Assembly: GCA_017503945.1 (NCBI GenBank)
Contig: JAFVSB010000026.1
Coordinates: 1-16,935, forward strand
Reading direction: 5' to 3'
DNA length: 16,935 nucleotides
Source: Clostridia bacterium
GTDB taxonomy: Bacteria; Bacillota; Clostridia; UMGS1810
A program made the position numbers and the translations under genes. The notes below the pieces were generated by a model. The model had not been told where the DNA came from. It did not search any database and saw nothing but the letters and a program-made list of their open reading frames with translations. Positions 8,809-16,759 of this stretch are shown here, in pieces (the first letter of the stretch is position 1; the number at the start of each line of letters is the position of its first letter).

Positions 8809-11800
8809 TTAATTTGTCAGTGTTGTGGGGCGGTCAAGCGGCACATACCCTTCCCACACAAACAGCTTTGCAACGCAATCCGTCTGCTTAGGCAGCGAGA
8901 TGGTGTCTGATACTTCTGTTGCCACTGGTACATCCTTGGAGATGACATTTAAGAGCTTTTCTTCTTTAGAGTCATAAATCGCCAGATAAACCGTGAGATT
9001 TGCAGGGGTGGTCAAAGGATTTGCTATGGTGAAATCTGCACTGAAGTCACTTCCTTGCGTGGTGAGCTCAACGCTTTTTACATAGGCTCTGGTCGGCACG
9101 CGGAATGAAAATTCATAGCCTTGACCGGAAAAGTCAGAAGGTTCAATGGTGATAACTGTGTTGCCACCTGTTTGTTCAAAGGTAACATTTTCAGGTGTGC
9201 CCACCAAAACTGCATCGGTGTCATTGAGAGTAAGAGTGATAGTTGCAAGCTTGTGAGTAGGATCAGAAACTGCCATTGTCACAAGATCGTTTTCTACTTT
9301 TTTAACAACTGTGCAGGGGTTGGCTGCACTGATGCCGTCAAGGGTTGCAGCTTGCCAGAAAACATAACCTGTGGTGTTGGTGGAATTATCTTTTACAGCC
9401 TGAACCGAAGAAGTGTTACTAAGAACCTGGACATCAGGATCTTCGGCATATGCTATAGTCTCTTCATTTGTCTTGCAAGGAAGAGTAATGTATTCATAGC
9501 TTATGTTGCTTGGATTTGTGCCATGGCTTAACCAGGTTTCCACATATGATCCGTTTGCTTTCACTGTGACCGATTCTTTGTAGACAGGAAATACATAACC
9601 AATCTTGTTTCCATAATTAAGATGTTCTACAGAGCTATAGGTGCGCTGGGTGGATGGGTCGCGCAAGGTGCCTTTAACATATATGTCATTGTCCGGCAGG
9701 TAGCGGTTATCCAGAACAGTGAGCACCTCATAGCCATCATTGGCAGTAATGTCAGTACCCATAGAAACTATCTCATCATCAAACATAAACCATGATTTTT
9801 TTGCAGTGAGCGTAGAAGTGTGATTAGGTGAATCGCCGGCAACAGAACCCGATGTTTTAACATCACTATCATCACCATCATTCTTGTGATAAGATTCCAG
9901 ATCCATTGCAGCCACGCCTGTGTTGCCAAGCGCTACACCGCCCACAAAGTCTTTGCTGCTGAGGTATTCTTTGCCCTGCGCAATTTTTGCGGCAACCCTC
10001 TCTTGTGTGTCAACTGTGGTGCCGGGGCGTTTGTAGGGGTCGGAGCCTCTAAACCAAGCTTTATTATATTGGGTGTCGCCATCCATGTAGATGTATTGCA
10101 TGCCGTCGCCCATATACCAACCCTTTGTGTAGCCATCGTGAAGACTTTCGTAATTATATACTCTTGATGATGACATTGAAATTGCCGCCATAAACGAATC
10201 GGTATGATGCACGGCTTTGTCACCGAAGTTATAGATTTTGGTGTTGGTGTAGGTAGCGGGAGCAGATATGCTATTGTCATTTACTATGGCATATGCCTTT
10301 GCATAGAGCTCAATGGGTAATGCATTAAGATCTGCAGTGTTGGCACTATAATATTGTTTGATTTTTTGTTTGAGCTGTGCACATTCTTCACTATACTGTT
10401 CTTCGCCGTCAAACAATGTGATCATGTTGACCAAGGTTTTCATGATTCTCGGCATTATTGAATCATATGAAGCATCATAAGGCGCTCTTCCGGTCACCAT
10501 GGGTGTTATCGTGCCATCATAAATGAAAGGCTCAAAGCCATTGTGGTATATTTCAAGAATGTTCTCGGTCTCGTCAGAGTCGATTTCATAATCAGTGTCT
10601 TTCAAAATTGCGGCAATTTCGGGCAGCATTTCAAAATGTTCCGCACCATAGGTGCCATTGAGAAAATGCCTTGTGTGATAGAGGTAGGTGCCGTCAGGAT
10701 AAAAGCCCTGCTGCGGTCTTCTTGTGCGATCTTCATCGAGCTGTGTGTCGGCATAATTACACTCGTTTTGGAAATATGCCAAGAATTTTGCAAACGTTTC
10801 TGCGTCATGTCTGAGAAGTGTGGTGCCAATTCTTATCTTTGCATAATACAGGCAGTTGGAACCGCGCTCTGCATACATTGAAGCAGCTGAGGGCTTATCC
10901 ACATCGGGAACGACAAACTCAATTGCATCCAGAGCATCTTCCATGATTGCCGGATCAAGTTCGTCCTCAAGAATAATGAGTATGTTTATCAGAGCACGCG
11001 GCGCTCCTACCATGTAGTTATACCAGTTGTTGCCTCCCAGGTCCGTGCCTCTGCAGTATTTCGTGAGTGCATGTGCAAGTGCTGCTTCTATTTTTTCAAA
11101 AAAGGCTTCACGATCATCAAGTTCCACGCCTTCAGTGGCATATCCTATTGCCATTTTTTCTAAATTTTCAAAGTAAGGTCTGAAATTGTCGAGTAAGGTG
11201 AAAGTAGCAGTAGTACTTACATTTCCAGAAGCGGTATTGGCAGCTGTTTTAATGGCATTTAAATAATTTTGCGGAACGGCAGCGCTTAAGGAGTCATCGC
11301 CCACGAGCGATTTTTTCCAGCGAGCTGTTATTGTGTCAAAATCATCAGATGGAACTACTTCGTCGGTTCCGGGGTTGAACTTGTTGGTTATGTTTGCAAG
11401 CTTAATGCCAAAGCAGTCCCTAACACCGGAAATGCTGAGTGAATATGATTCGCCAAGTTCAAGGTCACCTTTGGGCTCTACAGTGAGTGTGTTGCCTGAA
11501 TAGGTCACATCATATTCAACAGGAGCACCTGAGCCATCTGTGAATGAAATCTCAGCGTTCTGCTTATCCTGCGGAGCAAGGTCGTTGCTGTAGGTGAATG
11601 TGAAAGCTGGTGAATCAGCAATTACTCCATCGGAGACATCAGGCTCTGATGTTGATTCCAGCACTGTTGGTGTAACTTGTTCTTCAGAGAGCCACACAGC
11701 ATCAAGGTAAGCGTCGCCATTCAGGTTCTGAGCAAAGCAGAAGCCTGTAATTTCACTTCTTCCAGTGGGACCGCCGACTTTTGAAAAATCATCCAGGGGA

Positions 11801-12234
11801 AAACTAATCAAATTCCAGTCACTACCGGTTGGCGTGAATGATTTGTAATACATCGTACCGTCTGCACCAGTAATTGCGCTTCTATCTGAGAGATCCAGAA
11901 AAGCAAAAACCTTAGCCGCTGTTGTGCCGGCGTTTTTAATCACCAGATTCAAATAGTTATAGTGTGACCAGTCTTGTGGAGTGGGGTATTTGATGTATTT
12001 GGTTGCAAAGGCAAAGTCAGATGATGGAGAACCCGCTATACGAAGTGCGCTGCCTGAAAGTGTGTCTGCTGCTTCCATATAAGCATACTCACCGTTTTCA
12101 TGGTCTGCAATAGAGCTGGTACCGGGTATCAGACGGGCGGACTCGCCGTCTGCTGCAAATGAAGGAGCTGCTATAGAAGAGGCTACAAGCAGAACCGACA
12201 TCATCAGTGATACAATTTTTTTGATTTTAATCAT
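8809..12234 (-). CDS. Secreted PL8 polysaccharide lyase with N-terminal binding module (chimeric architecture)
   Basis: I choose the ATG at 12234 (1141 residues), because AAAAAGGAG lies just before it and MIKIKKIVSLMMSVLL begins a good signal peptide; the frame stays open 22 codons further upstream without another site. After the signal peptide come a jelly-roll binding module (about 35-185), an Ig-like Big_5 domain (about 190-285), the PL8 toroid starting at TITARWKKSLVGDD (about 300), the central and C-terminal PL8 beta domains, and an extra beta domain (about 1048-1141, AKLFVWEGYVPL). Catalytic candidates are N460 (RGSNCLYY), H520 (LYHTRHF), Y529 (NGTYG), R583 and E696 (NYESLH). Residues 1-285 match the SLH protein gene at 2122-4764; the remainder matches the lyase at 12383-15061. 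There is no SLH domain, so it is probably released or held by the glycan. The substrate is undetermined. Confidence 0.93.
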   Translation of the reverse strand: MIKIKKIVSLMMSVLLVASSIAAPSFAADGESARLIPGTSSIADHENGEYAYMEAADTLSGSALRIAGSPSSDFAFATKYIKYPTPQDWSHYNYLNLVIKNAGTTAAKVFAFLDLSDRSAITGADGTMYYKSFTPTGSDWNLISFPLDDFSKVGGPTGRSEITGFCFAQNLNGDAYLDAVWLSEEQVTPTVLESTSEPDVSDGVIADSPAFTFTYSNDLAPQDKQNAEISFTDGSGAPVEYDVTYSGNTLTVEPKGDLELGESYSLSISGVRDCFGIKLANITNKFNPGTDEVVPSDDFDTITARWKKSLVGDDSLSAAVPQNYLNAIKTAANTASGNVSTTATFTLLDNFRPYFENLEKMAIGYATEGVELDDREAFFEKIEAALAHALTKYCRGTDLGGNNWYNYMVGAPRALINILIILEDELDPAIMEDALDAIEFVVPDVDKPSAASMYAERGSNCLYYAKIRIGTTLLRHDAETFAKFLAYFQNECNYADTQLDEDRTRRPQQGFYPDGTYLYHTRHFLNGTYGAEHFEMLPEIAAILKDTDYEIDSDETENILEIYHNGFEPFIYDGTITPMVTGRAPYDASYDSIMPRIMKTLVNMITLFDGEEQYSEECAQLKQKIKQYYSANTADLNALPIELYAKAYAIVNDNSISAPATYTNTKIYNFGDKAVHHTDSFMAAISMSSSRVYNYESLHDGYTKGWYMGDGMQYIYMDGDTQYNKAWFRGSDPYKRPGTTVDTQERVAAKIAQGKEYLSSKDFVGGVALGNTGVAAMDLESYHKNDGDDSDVKTSGSVAGDSPNHTSTLTAKKSWFMFDDEIVSMGTDITANDGYEVLTVLDNRYLPDNDIYVKGTLRDPSTQRTYSSVEHLNYGNKIGYVFPVYKESVTVKANGSYVETWLSHGTNPSNISYEYITLPCKTNEETIAYAEDPDVQVLSNTSSVQAVKDNSTNTTGYVFWQAATLDGISAANPCTVVKKVENDLVTMAVSDPTHKLATITLTLNDTDAVLVGTPENVTFEQTGGNTVITIEPSDFSGQGYEFSFRVPTRAYVKSVELTTQGSDFSADFTIANPLTTPANLTVYLAIYDSKEEKLLNVISKDVPVATEVSDTISLPKQTDCVAKLFVWEGYVPLDRPTTLTN
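8840..11345. repeat. Paralogous PL8 catalytic block, copy 1
   Basis: The PL8 catalytic and C-terminal domains of this gene form a direct repeat with the block at about 12410-14930. At 10081-10140 against 13616-13675, 56 of 60 positions agree by eye; other segments are more diverged, with several in-frame indels. Boundaries are approximate. Confidence 0.7.
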
Positions 12235-12277
12235 TTTTTTCTCCTTTTTAACAAGGTTAATTGGAGCGATTAACGCA
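11380..12277. repeat. Module repeat, copy B (leader to Ig-like domain of chimeric lyase)
   Basis: This is the second copy of the block at 3910-4807, in the same orientation. It supplies the leader and first 285 or so residues of the lyase at 8809-12234. Only one arm of the hairpin found upstream of copy A (GGAGCGATT) is kept here. Confidence 0.85.
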
Positions 12278-12286
12278 AGCATCGTT

Positions 12287-12320
12287 GCGGGTTTTGACAA
12301 GGTGAATTATCGAAAACCGC
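12287..12320. other. Imperfect hairpin in the leader of the middle lyase
   Basis: GCGG(G)TTTT at 12287-12295 can pair with AAAACCGC at 12313-12320 with one bulged base. It lies in the 148-bp gap between the first and middle lyases, just beyond the end of the duplicated leader. No clear promoter or T-run accompanies it. Confidence 0.3.
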
Positions 12321-12356
12321 TTCTGTTATCTTGTCATTCTAACATTTTCTCTTTTT

Positions 12357-12392
12357 GTCATTCTGAGCGTCAGCGAAGAATCTCAAAATGAC
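12357..12392. repeat. Dispersed repeat copy spanning the stop codon of a PL8 lyase
   Basis: This 36-nt palindromic element has arms GTCATTCTGAG (12357-12367) and CTCAAAATGAC (12382-12392). Its first 29 nt are identical to 8746-8774. The TGA stop of the lyase (12383-12385) lies inside it. A further fragment, TTGTCATTCT, occurs at 12331-12340. The arms could form an RNA hairpin after the stop, although the AAAAAG that follows on the minus strand is not a T-run. Confidence 0.75.
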
Positions 12393-15061
12393 ATCTTTGT
12401 GGTGCCATCAAGCGACTCGCCGCCCTCCCACACAAATGCCTTTGCAGTGCAAGCGCCCTGCTTTGGAAGTAAGAGAGAGGCTCGGATTGTGCCTTTGGCA
12501 CTCACCGCTACAGTTTTAACGGTGACAGATGTGAGCTTTCCTTCGGAATCATAAAGCGCCAAATATGTTGCAAGATTTGCAGCATCGGCTGAGGAATGGT
12601 TGCCTACGGTGAAGTCTGCAATGATGTTGTCACCCTGCAAAGAAAGTTCAATAATTTCCACATAAGCTTCCGATGGTACGCGGTATGAAAACTCATAGCC
12701 TTCGCCCGAACAGTCAGAAGAGTTGATGGTGATAACCGTGTTGCCGTTTGCTTCTTTAAAGGTAACATTTGCAGGAGCGCCTCCCAAAGTTGCAACAGTG
12801 CCATTGAGAGTAAGAGTGATGCTGCTGAGCTTGTGAGTAGGATCTGAAACTGCCATTGTCACAAGACCGTTTTCTACTTTTTTAACAACTGTGCAGGGGT
12901 TGGCTGCGCTGATGCCGTCAAAGGTTGCAGCTTCCCAGAAAACATAGCCTGTGGTGTTGGTAGAATTGTCTTTTACAGCCTGAACCGAAGATGTGTTGCT
13001 AAGGATAGTTGCATCAGGCGCATTGGCATAAGCTGCGGTCTCAGCACTTGTGGTGCAAGGAAGAGTGATGTATGCATAAGCTGCACCGCTCGGGTTTGTG
13101 CCGTGGCTTATCCATGATTCGACATATGATCCGGTTGCTCCCAATGTGACATTTTGGGTGTTGGGAAATACATAGCCAATCTTATTTCCATAATTGAGAT
13201 GCGCTACAGATATATGATTAGTTATGTCGGCCAAAGTGCCATTAACATATATGTCTTCATTTGGAAGGTTTCTGTTATCTACAACGGTGAGCACCTCAAA
13301 GCCATCTTTGGCACGGATGTCAGCGCCGAGGGAAACCACCTCATCATCAAACATAAACCATGATTTTTTGGCAGTGAGTGTAGAGGAGTGCACAGGAGCT
13401 GATGTACCCTCTTTGTCATTATGATAGGATTCCAGATCCATGGCAGCTACGCCTGTGTTGCCAAGTGATACACCGCCCACAAAATCTTTGCTGCTGAGGT
13501 ATTCATCGCCTTGTTTTACTCTTGCATCAGCCCTGGGTTGTGTATCAACAGTGGTGCCGGGGCGTTTGTAGGGATCGGAGCCCTTGAACCAGTTGGCATC
13601 ATATTGGGTGTCACCTTCCATATAGGTGTATTGCATGCCGTCGCCCATATACCAGCCCTTTGTGTAGCCATCGTGCAGGCTTTCATAATTATATGTTCTT
13701 GATGATGACATTGAAATCGCCGTCATGAACGAATCGGTATGATGCACGGCTTTGTCACCATCGGGGTAGATTTTGGTGGCGCGGTAGTGAGCGGCATCTG
13801 ATATAGACGCATCATTTACTATGGCATACGCCTGCTCAGCGAGTTCAATGGTCAAGGTGCCCAGATTTGTGGGGTTAGAATAATATTCTTTGATTCTTAT
13901 TTTGGTCTGTGCACATTCATCGCTGTACTGTGCATTATTTTCAAACAAGGTGATCATGCTGAGCGAAGCTTTCATGATTCTCTTTGCCGCCGAAGTGGCT
14001 ACCGAGCCGTAAGGCGCTCTTCCGGTTGCCATGGGTATCACATTTTCACCATAAATAAGAGGCTCAAATGCATTGCGGTATATTTCAAAGAGCTGTGCAA
14101 CAAGCTTGGGGTTAAATGCAAACTCGGTGTTTCTTACAAGTGCGGCAATTTCGGGAAGCATTTCAAAATGCTCTGAGCCGTAGGTGCCATTGAGAAAATG
14201 CTTTGTGTGATAGAGGTAGGTGCCGTCGGCATGGAAGCCTTGACCAGCTCCTGTTACATAAGTAAACTCAGGTTCGAGATTTTTCAAAAATGCTTTGAGC
14301 TTGGTTGTGTCACCTCTGAGAAGTGTGGTGCCAATTCTTATCTTCATATAATAGATGGAATTGGAACCGCGTTCTGCATACAAAGAAGTGGCTAAGGGAT
14401 TATCAAGATCAGGAACGAAAGACTCAATTACTTTCAGTCCGCTTTCTTTGAGGTCAGCATCGAGGTCATTTTCAAGAAGAATAAGGGTGTTTATCAAAGA
14501 ACGCGAGCTTGCTATGAACCAATCATACCAATCATTCTTGCCTGTGAAGCCTGTGGATGCACTCACCGACCAGTGATAGTCGTTGCCGTCATTGATGGTT
14601 GCCATCTCAGGGAAGTAATATTTTTCAAAAAGCCAGCCGAGTGCATATTCGATTGATGCAAGAACTTCTTTATTATTATAGTAGGCTGAGCCTTTTGCGG
14701 TATAACCTTTTGCCATTCGTTCTGTCTGCTCGAAGCAGTGTGTCAGGTGAGCCGATGCTGTGAGCGAGCCTTTCCAGGGAGAGGTGCCATCGGCAGTGCT
14801 CATGGTGTCAAATGCACTTTTGCAAGCCGTGTCAATAGCGTTTATGTAGGACTCTACATGAGCCTTGCTCGTATCGTTGGATTCATCACCAACCAAGGAT
14901 TTTTTCCATCGAGCTATTATCGTGTCCACATCGGTTATGTTGTCTTGTAAAATCACGGGGGCTGCATTTGCGCCATCTTGCGATGCATATGCGCCAAATG
15001 CGGGGAAACACAATGTAAAAATCATAACAAGTGCAAGTGTCAGTGATGCTGATTTTATCAT
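12383..15061 (-). CDS. Secreted PL8 polysaccharide lyase
   Basis: This 892-residue PL8 lyase has a signal peptide (about 1-27, MIKSASLTLALVMIF to AYASQ) and goes almost straight into the toroid (TIIARWKKSLVGDE near 47-60), with no separate binding module. DWYDWFIASSRSL (near 180) corresponds to the family's aromatic patch region. Catalytic candidates are N234 (RGSNSIYY), H285 (LYHTKHF), Y294 (NGTYG), R348 and E460 (NYESLH). The C-terminal beta domain (about 795-892, AKAFVWEGGESL) is shared with the downstream lyase. The ATG lies 27 bp after the stop of the upstream TIM-barrel gene, with only a weak AAAGGCG site, so the two are probably co-transcribed. The last three residues and the TGA stop come from a dispersed palindromic repeat. 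It would act outside the cell on an acidic polysaccharide of unknown identity. Confidence 0.92.
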   Translation of the reverse strand: MIKSASLTLALVMIFTLCFPAFGAYASQDGANAAPVILQDNITDVDTIIARWKKSLVGDESNDTSKAHVESYINAIDTACKSAFDTMSTADGTSPWKGSLTASAHLTHCFEQTERMAKGYTAKGSAYYNNKEVLASIEYALGWLFEKYYFPEMATINDGNDYHWSVSASTGFTGKNDWYDWFIASSRSLINTLILLENDLDADLKESGLKVIESFVPDLDNPLATSLYAERGSNSIYYMKIRIGTTLLRGDTTKLKAFLKNLEPEFTYVTGAGQGFHADGTYLYHTKHFLNGTYGSEHFEMLPEIAALVRNTEFAFNPKLVAQLFEIYRNAFEPLIYGENVIPMATGRAPYGSVATSAAKRIMKASLSMITLFENNAQYSDECAQTKIRIKEYYSNPTNLGTLTIELAEQAYAIVNDASISDAAHYRATKIYPDGDKAVHHTDSFMTAISMSSSRTYNYESLHDGYTKGWYMGDGMQYTYMEGDTQYDANWFKGSDPYKRPGTTVDTQPRADARVKQGDEYLSSKDFVGGVSLGNTGVAAMDLESYHNDKEGTSAPVHSSTLTAKKSWFMFDDEVVSLGADIRAKDGFEVLTVVDNRNLPNEDIYVNGTLADITNHISVAHLNYGNKIGYVFPNTQNVTLGATGSYVESWISHGTNPSGAAYAYITLPCTTSAETAAYANAPDATILSNTSSVQAVKDNSTNTTGYVFWEAATFDGISAANPCTVVKKVENGLVTMAVSDPTHKLSSITLTLNGTVATLGGAPANVTFKEANGNTVITINSSDCSGEGYEFSYRVPSEAYVEIIELSLQGDNIIADFTVGNHSSADAANLATYLALYDSEGKLTSVTVKTVAVSAKGTIRASLLLPKQGACTAKAFVWEGGESLDGTTKMSF
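12410..14930. repeat. Paralogous PL8 catalytic block, copy 2
   Basis: This direct-repeat partner of 8840-11345 shows that the two lyases arose by tandem duplication of the catalytic region. Boundaries are approximate and follow the protein similarity from TIIARWKKSL to the VWEG motif. Confidence 0.7.
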
Positions 15062-15088
15062 ACTCGTTCACGCCTTTTTCAAAAATTT

Positions 15089-16078
15089 TTACAGCTCCCA
15101 GTCGAGTTCTTCGTTGTAAACATCATTGATGGCATTTGACAAGGTGAATGCATCATTTAAAATGGTGTAATATTTTCTTTGTGTGGTGAGCATCCATGGA
15201 GCCGATATATGGCCTTTGAGGCTTTTTGGTGAGATATAGTTTTTGGCGAAGCGTACAGTGTCTTTGTGACTGAGGTGCCAGAAAAACGATGAGCTTGCAG
15301 GAATTTGCTCATATCCCCATTCTTCAAATTTGCAAGCGTAGTCAACAACAGAATATTTTTCTCTCATGTGCTTATTATAGCGGAGCCAGTGATAATGCCA
15401 GGTCGAGAGCAGCACATCGGTGCCCACATATTTGCGGAACATCTCTTCAGAACCAAATGCCTGAACATCTTCGGCACCTGCCCATATCCAGGGGCGAACA
15501 CCGTGAGCGCGGCACACATTGAAAAGAACAAGAGAATCTTCACATTTTTTCTTTGGCGAGCGTATAACCAAAACAGGATAGTTCTCGCCCACAAGCGATT
15601 TGGCATTTTCTTCTTCGAGACCCAGGTGGAAAAATTCGGGAGTGTCAAACAATTCGATGAGCTCTTCTATGACATCGGTGCACACCTCGTTGTATGTGGG
15701 AGTGCCCACCATGTATGCATAGTCTTTGAGCCATGCATTGTGACCGCACGAGAAGTTACATTTTGGAATAGGAGTGAGCCCTATTGAACGCAAGCGGTCA
15801 AGCTCAGCTCTGAGCTCTTCTTTGCTCCATGAGCCCTTTATGGCGAGTTCGGGGTGACGATCATACACAACACCATCGGAAACATCGATAAGCACGGTGT
15901 TGTAGCCCCATTCGGGAAGCTGGTTTGTGATTTTGGTCCACACTTCTTTGTCACAAACCATTTCTTCATGATATACAAAATCTTCTTCGTCTATGTACCA
16001 GTCGTATGAGCTGCCTTTTTTGCGCCAGTTGTTTGGTCCCAAATGCAGGAGAATTGCTGTGATATCCGGTCTTTTCAT
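15089..16078 (-). CDS. Putative TIM-barrel glycoside hydrolase-like protein, cytoplasmic
   Basis: This 329-residue protein has no signal peptide (MKRPDITAILLHLGPNNW) and should stay in the cytoplasm. The layout of beta strands and helices suggests a TIM barrel: WGYNTVLIDVSDG (57-69), a helix at 86-99, LTPIPKCNFS (101-110), FFHLGLEEEN (149-158), VRPWIWAG (194-201), VLLSTWHYHW (222-231) and SAPWML (292-297). HLGLEEE (151-157) recalls the HxGxDE strand of GH20 hexosaminidases, with acidic residues at the barrel mouth, but I cannot assign a family. AAAAGGGG precedes the ATG at 16078, and two promoter-like sequences lie upstream, so it is probably the first gene of the transcript. Placed ahead of three PL8 lyases, it may process an imported product of lyase action; it could instead be a non-enzymatic barrel protein. 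Function is inferred only. Confidence 0.8.
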   Translation of the reverse strand: MKRPDITAILLHLGPNNWRKKGSSYDWYIDEEDFVYHEEMVCDKEVWTKITNQLPEWGYNTVLIDVSDGVVYDRHPELAIKGSWSKEELRAELDRLRSIGLTPIPKCNFSCGHNAWLKDYAYMVGTPTYNEVCTDVIEELIELFDTPEFFHLGLEEENAKSLVGENYPVLVIRSPKKKCEDSLVLFNVCRAHGVRPWIWAGAEDVQAFGSEEMFRKYVGTDVLLSTWHYHWLRYNKHMREKYSVVDYACKFEEWGYEQIPASSSFFWHLSHKDTVRFAKNYISPKSLKGHISAPWMLTTQRKYYTILNDAFTLSNAINDVYNEELDWEL

Positions 16079-16229
16079 TATAGCCTACCCCTTTTCGCGA
16101 ATTTTTTGTTTCTATATTAAAACTTTTTGTGTTATTTGCCTAAATATGTCGAAATAAAATCTGCCGTTTTATAGCATAAATCACATGTGCGAAAGGCTGA
16201 TAAGACCATGCGCCCAGTATGATACAATA

Positions 16230-16245
16230 GTATACTTAATTATAC
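16230..16245. promoter_or_regulatory. Operator-like near-palindrome over the P1 -10 box
   Basis: GTATACTTAATTATAC is a 16-bp inverted repeat with a single mismatched pair. It covers the -10 box and probable start of P1, a position where a repressor would block transcription. No regulator gene is present in the window. A perfect CACATGTG palindrome also occurs in the leader at 16182-16189. Confidence 0.35.
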
Positions 16246-16267
16246 ACAACAATTCAAATTCGTTCAA
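16239..16267 (-). promoter_or_regulatory. Sigma-A-like promoter P1 of the cluster
   Basis: On the minus strand TTGAAC (16262-16267) and a perfect TATAAT (16239-16244) are 17 bp apart. A-tract DNA (GTAAAAAAG and TTTATTTTAAA) lies just upstream of the -35 box, as in UP elements. Transcription would start near 16232, leaving a leader of about 150 nt before the TIM-barrel gene. Confidence 0.65.
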
Positions 16268-16326
16268 TTTAAAATAAAGACTTTTTTACGAAAACATGTT
16301 CTAATTTTGTAGTTTTATAGGCTTTT

Positions 16327-16569
16327 TTACAAATATATTATATCACAACTGTTCAAGAAATTCAATGCTTTGCAACGAGAAATACGGTTTTGAGGTTCTT
16401 CGCCGATGCTCAGACAAAAGTCCAAGGATTTTTTGAAAGAGCCAAATGGTTTAGATGACACCGATTTTAGAAAATAAAAAAGCTCCTCCACCGAGGTCAT
16501 CAAAACCGATGCCTTTAAGGTTGTGGAAAAGCCTTCTTGTGTAACAGCAGTCTGTAACATCGGACACAT
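16327..16569 (-). other. Doubtful 80-residue ORF overlapping P2
   Basis: An 80-codon frame (MCPMLQTAVTQEG to NSCDIIYL) runs from 16569 to 16327 with no good ribosome binding site. I recognise no family. The opposite strand also reads from an ATG at 16406 for 57 codons broken by one stop at 16475, so the stretch may be the relic of a gene or mobile element on either strand. Its 3' end overlaps the P2 promoter. I do not call it as a real gene. Confidence 0.25.
16337..16365 (-). promoter_or_regulatory. Sigma-A-like promoter P2 of the cluster
   Basis: On the minus strand TTGAAT (16360-16365) and TATAAT (16337-16342) are again 17 bp apart. It lies about 98 bp upstream of P1 and points the same way. 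A GTAAAAAAG segment occurs downstream of both P2 and its copy near P1 (16281-16289 and 16322-16330), which may reflect local duplication. Confidence 0.5.
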
Positions 16570-16630
16570 CTGTCACTGACAATATATCAAATCTTAAAAC
16601 AAATGTCAAGCGTTTGTAGTAAAAATAGGT

Positions 16631-16733
16631 TTTGCGTAAGCAAAGCTACCATAATTATTAATTATTGATCAGCGTAGCGTCTTCATCATTCATTATTCAT
16701 TAAAAAATCCTGTCGACCCTAATGAATGATGAA
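16631..16733. repeat. Cluster of palindromic repeats, MITE-like
   Basis: Three nested inverted repeats occur together: TTTGC-GTAA-GCAAA (16631-16644), GCTAC with GTAGC (16645-16649 and 16674-16678), and a perfect 13-bp pair TTCATCATTCATT with AATGAATGATGAA (16682-16694 and 16721-16733). The DNA between is made of TAATTATTAATTATT-type sequence. It looks like a small non-coding mobile repeat; no transposase is nearby. Confidence 0.55.
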
Positions 16734-16759
16734 TATTGAATAATAAAAAATGAATAATA

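Noticed and set aside
12235..12300. Upstream extension of the middle lyase to the ATG at 12300 (22 extra codons)
   Set aside because: The extension lacks a ribosome binding site and would bury the signal peptide; AAAAAGGAG precedes the ATG at 12234, exactly as in the homologous leader of the SLH gene.
15305..15787. A 160-codon plus-strand frame inside the barrel gene
   Set aside because: It is antisense to a gene with coherent protein features and has no recognisable domain or ribosome binding site.
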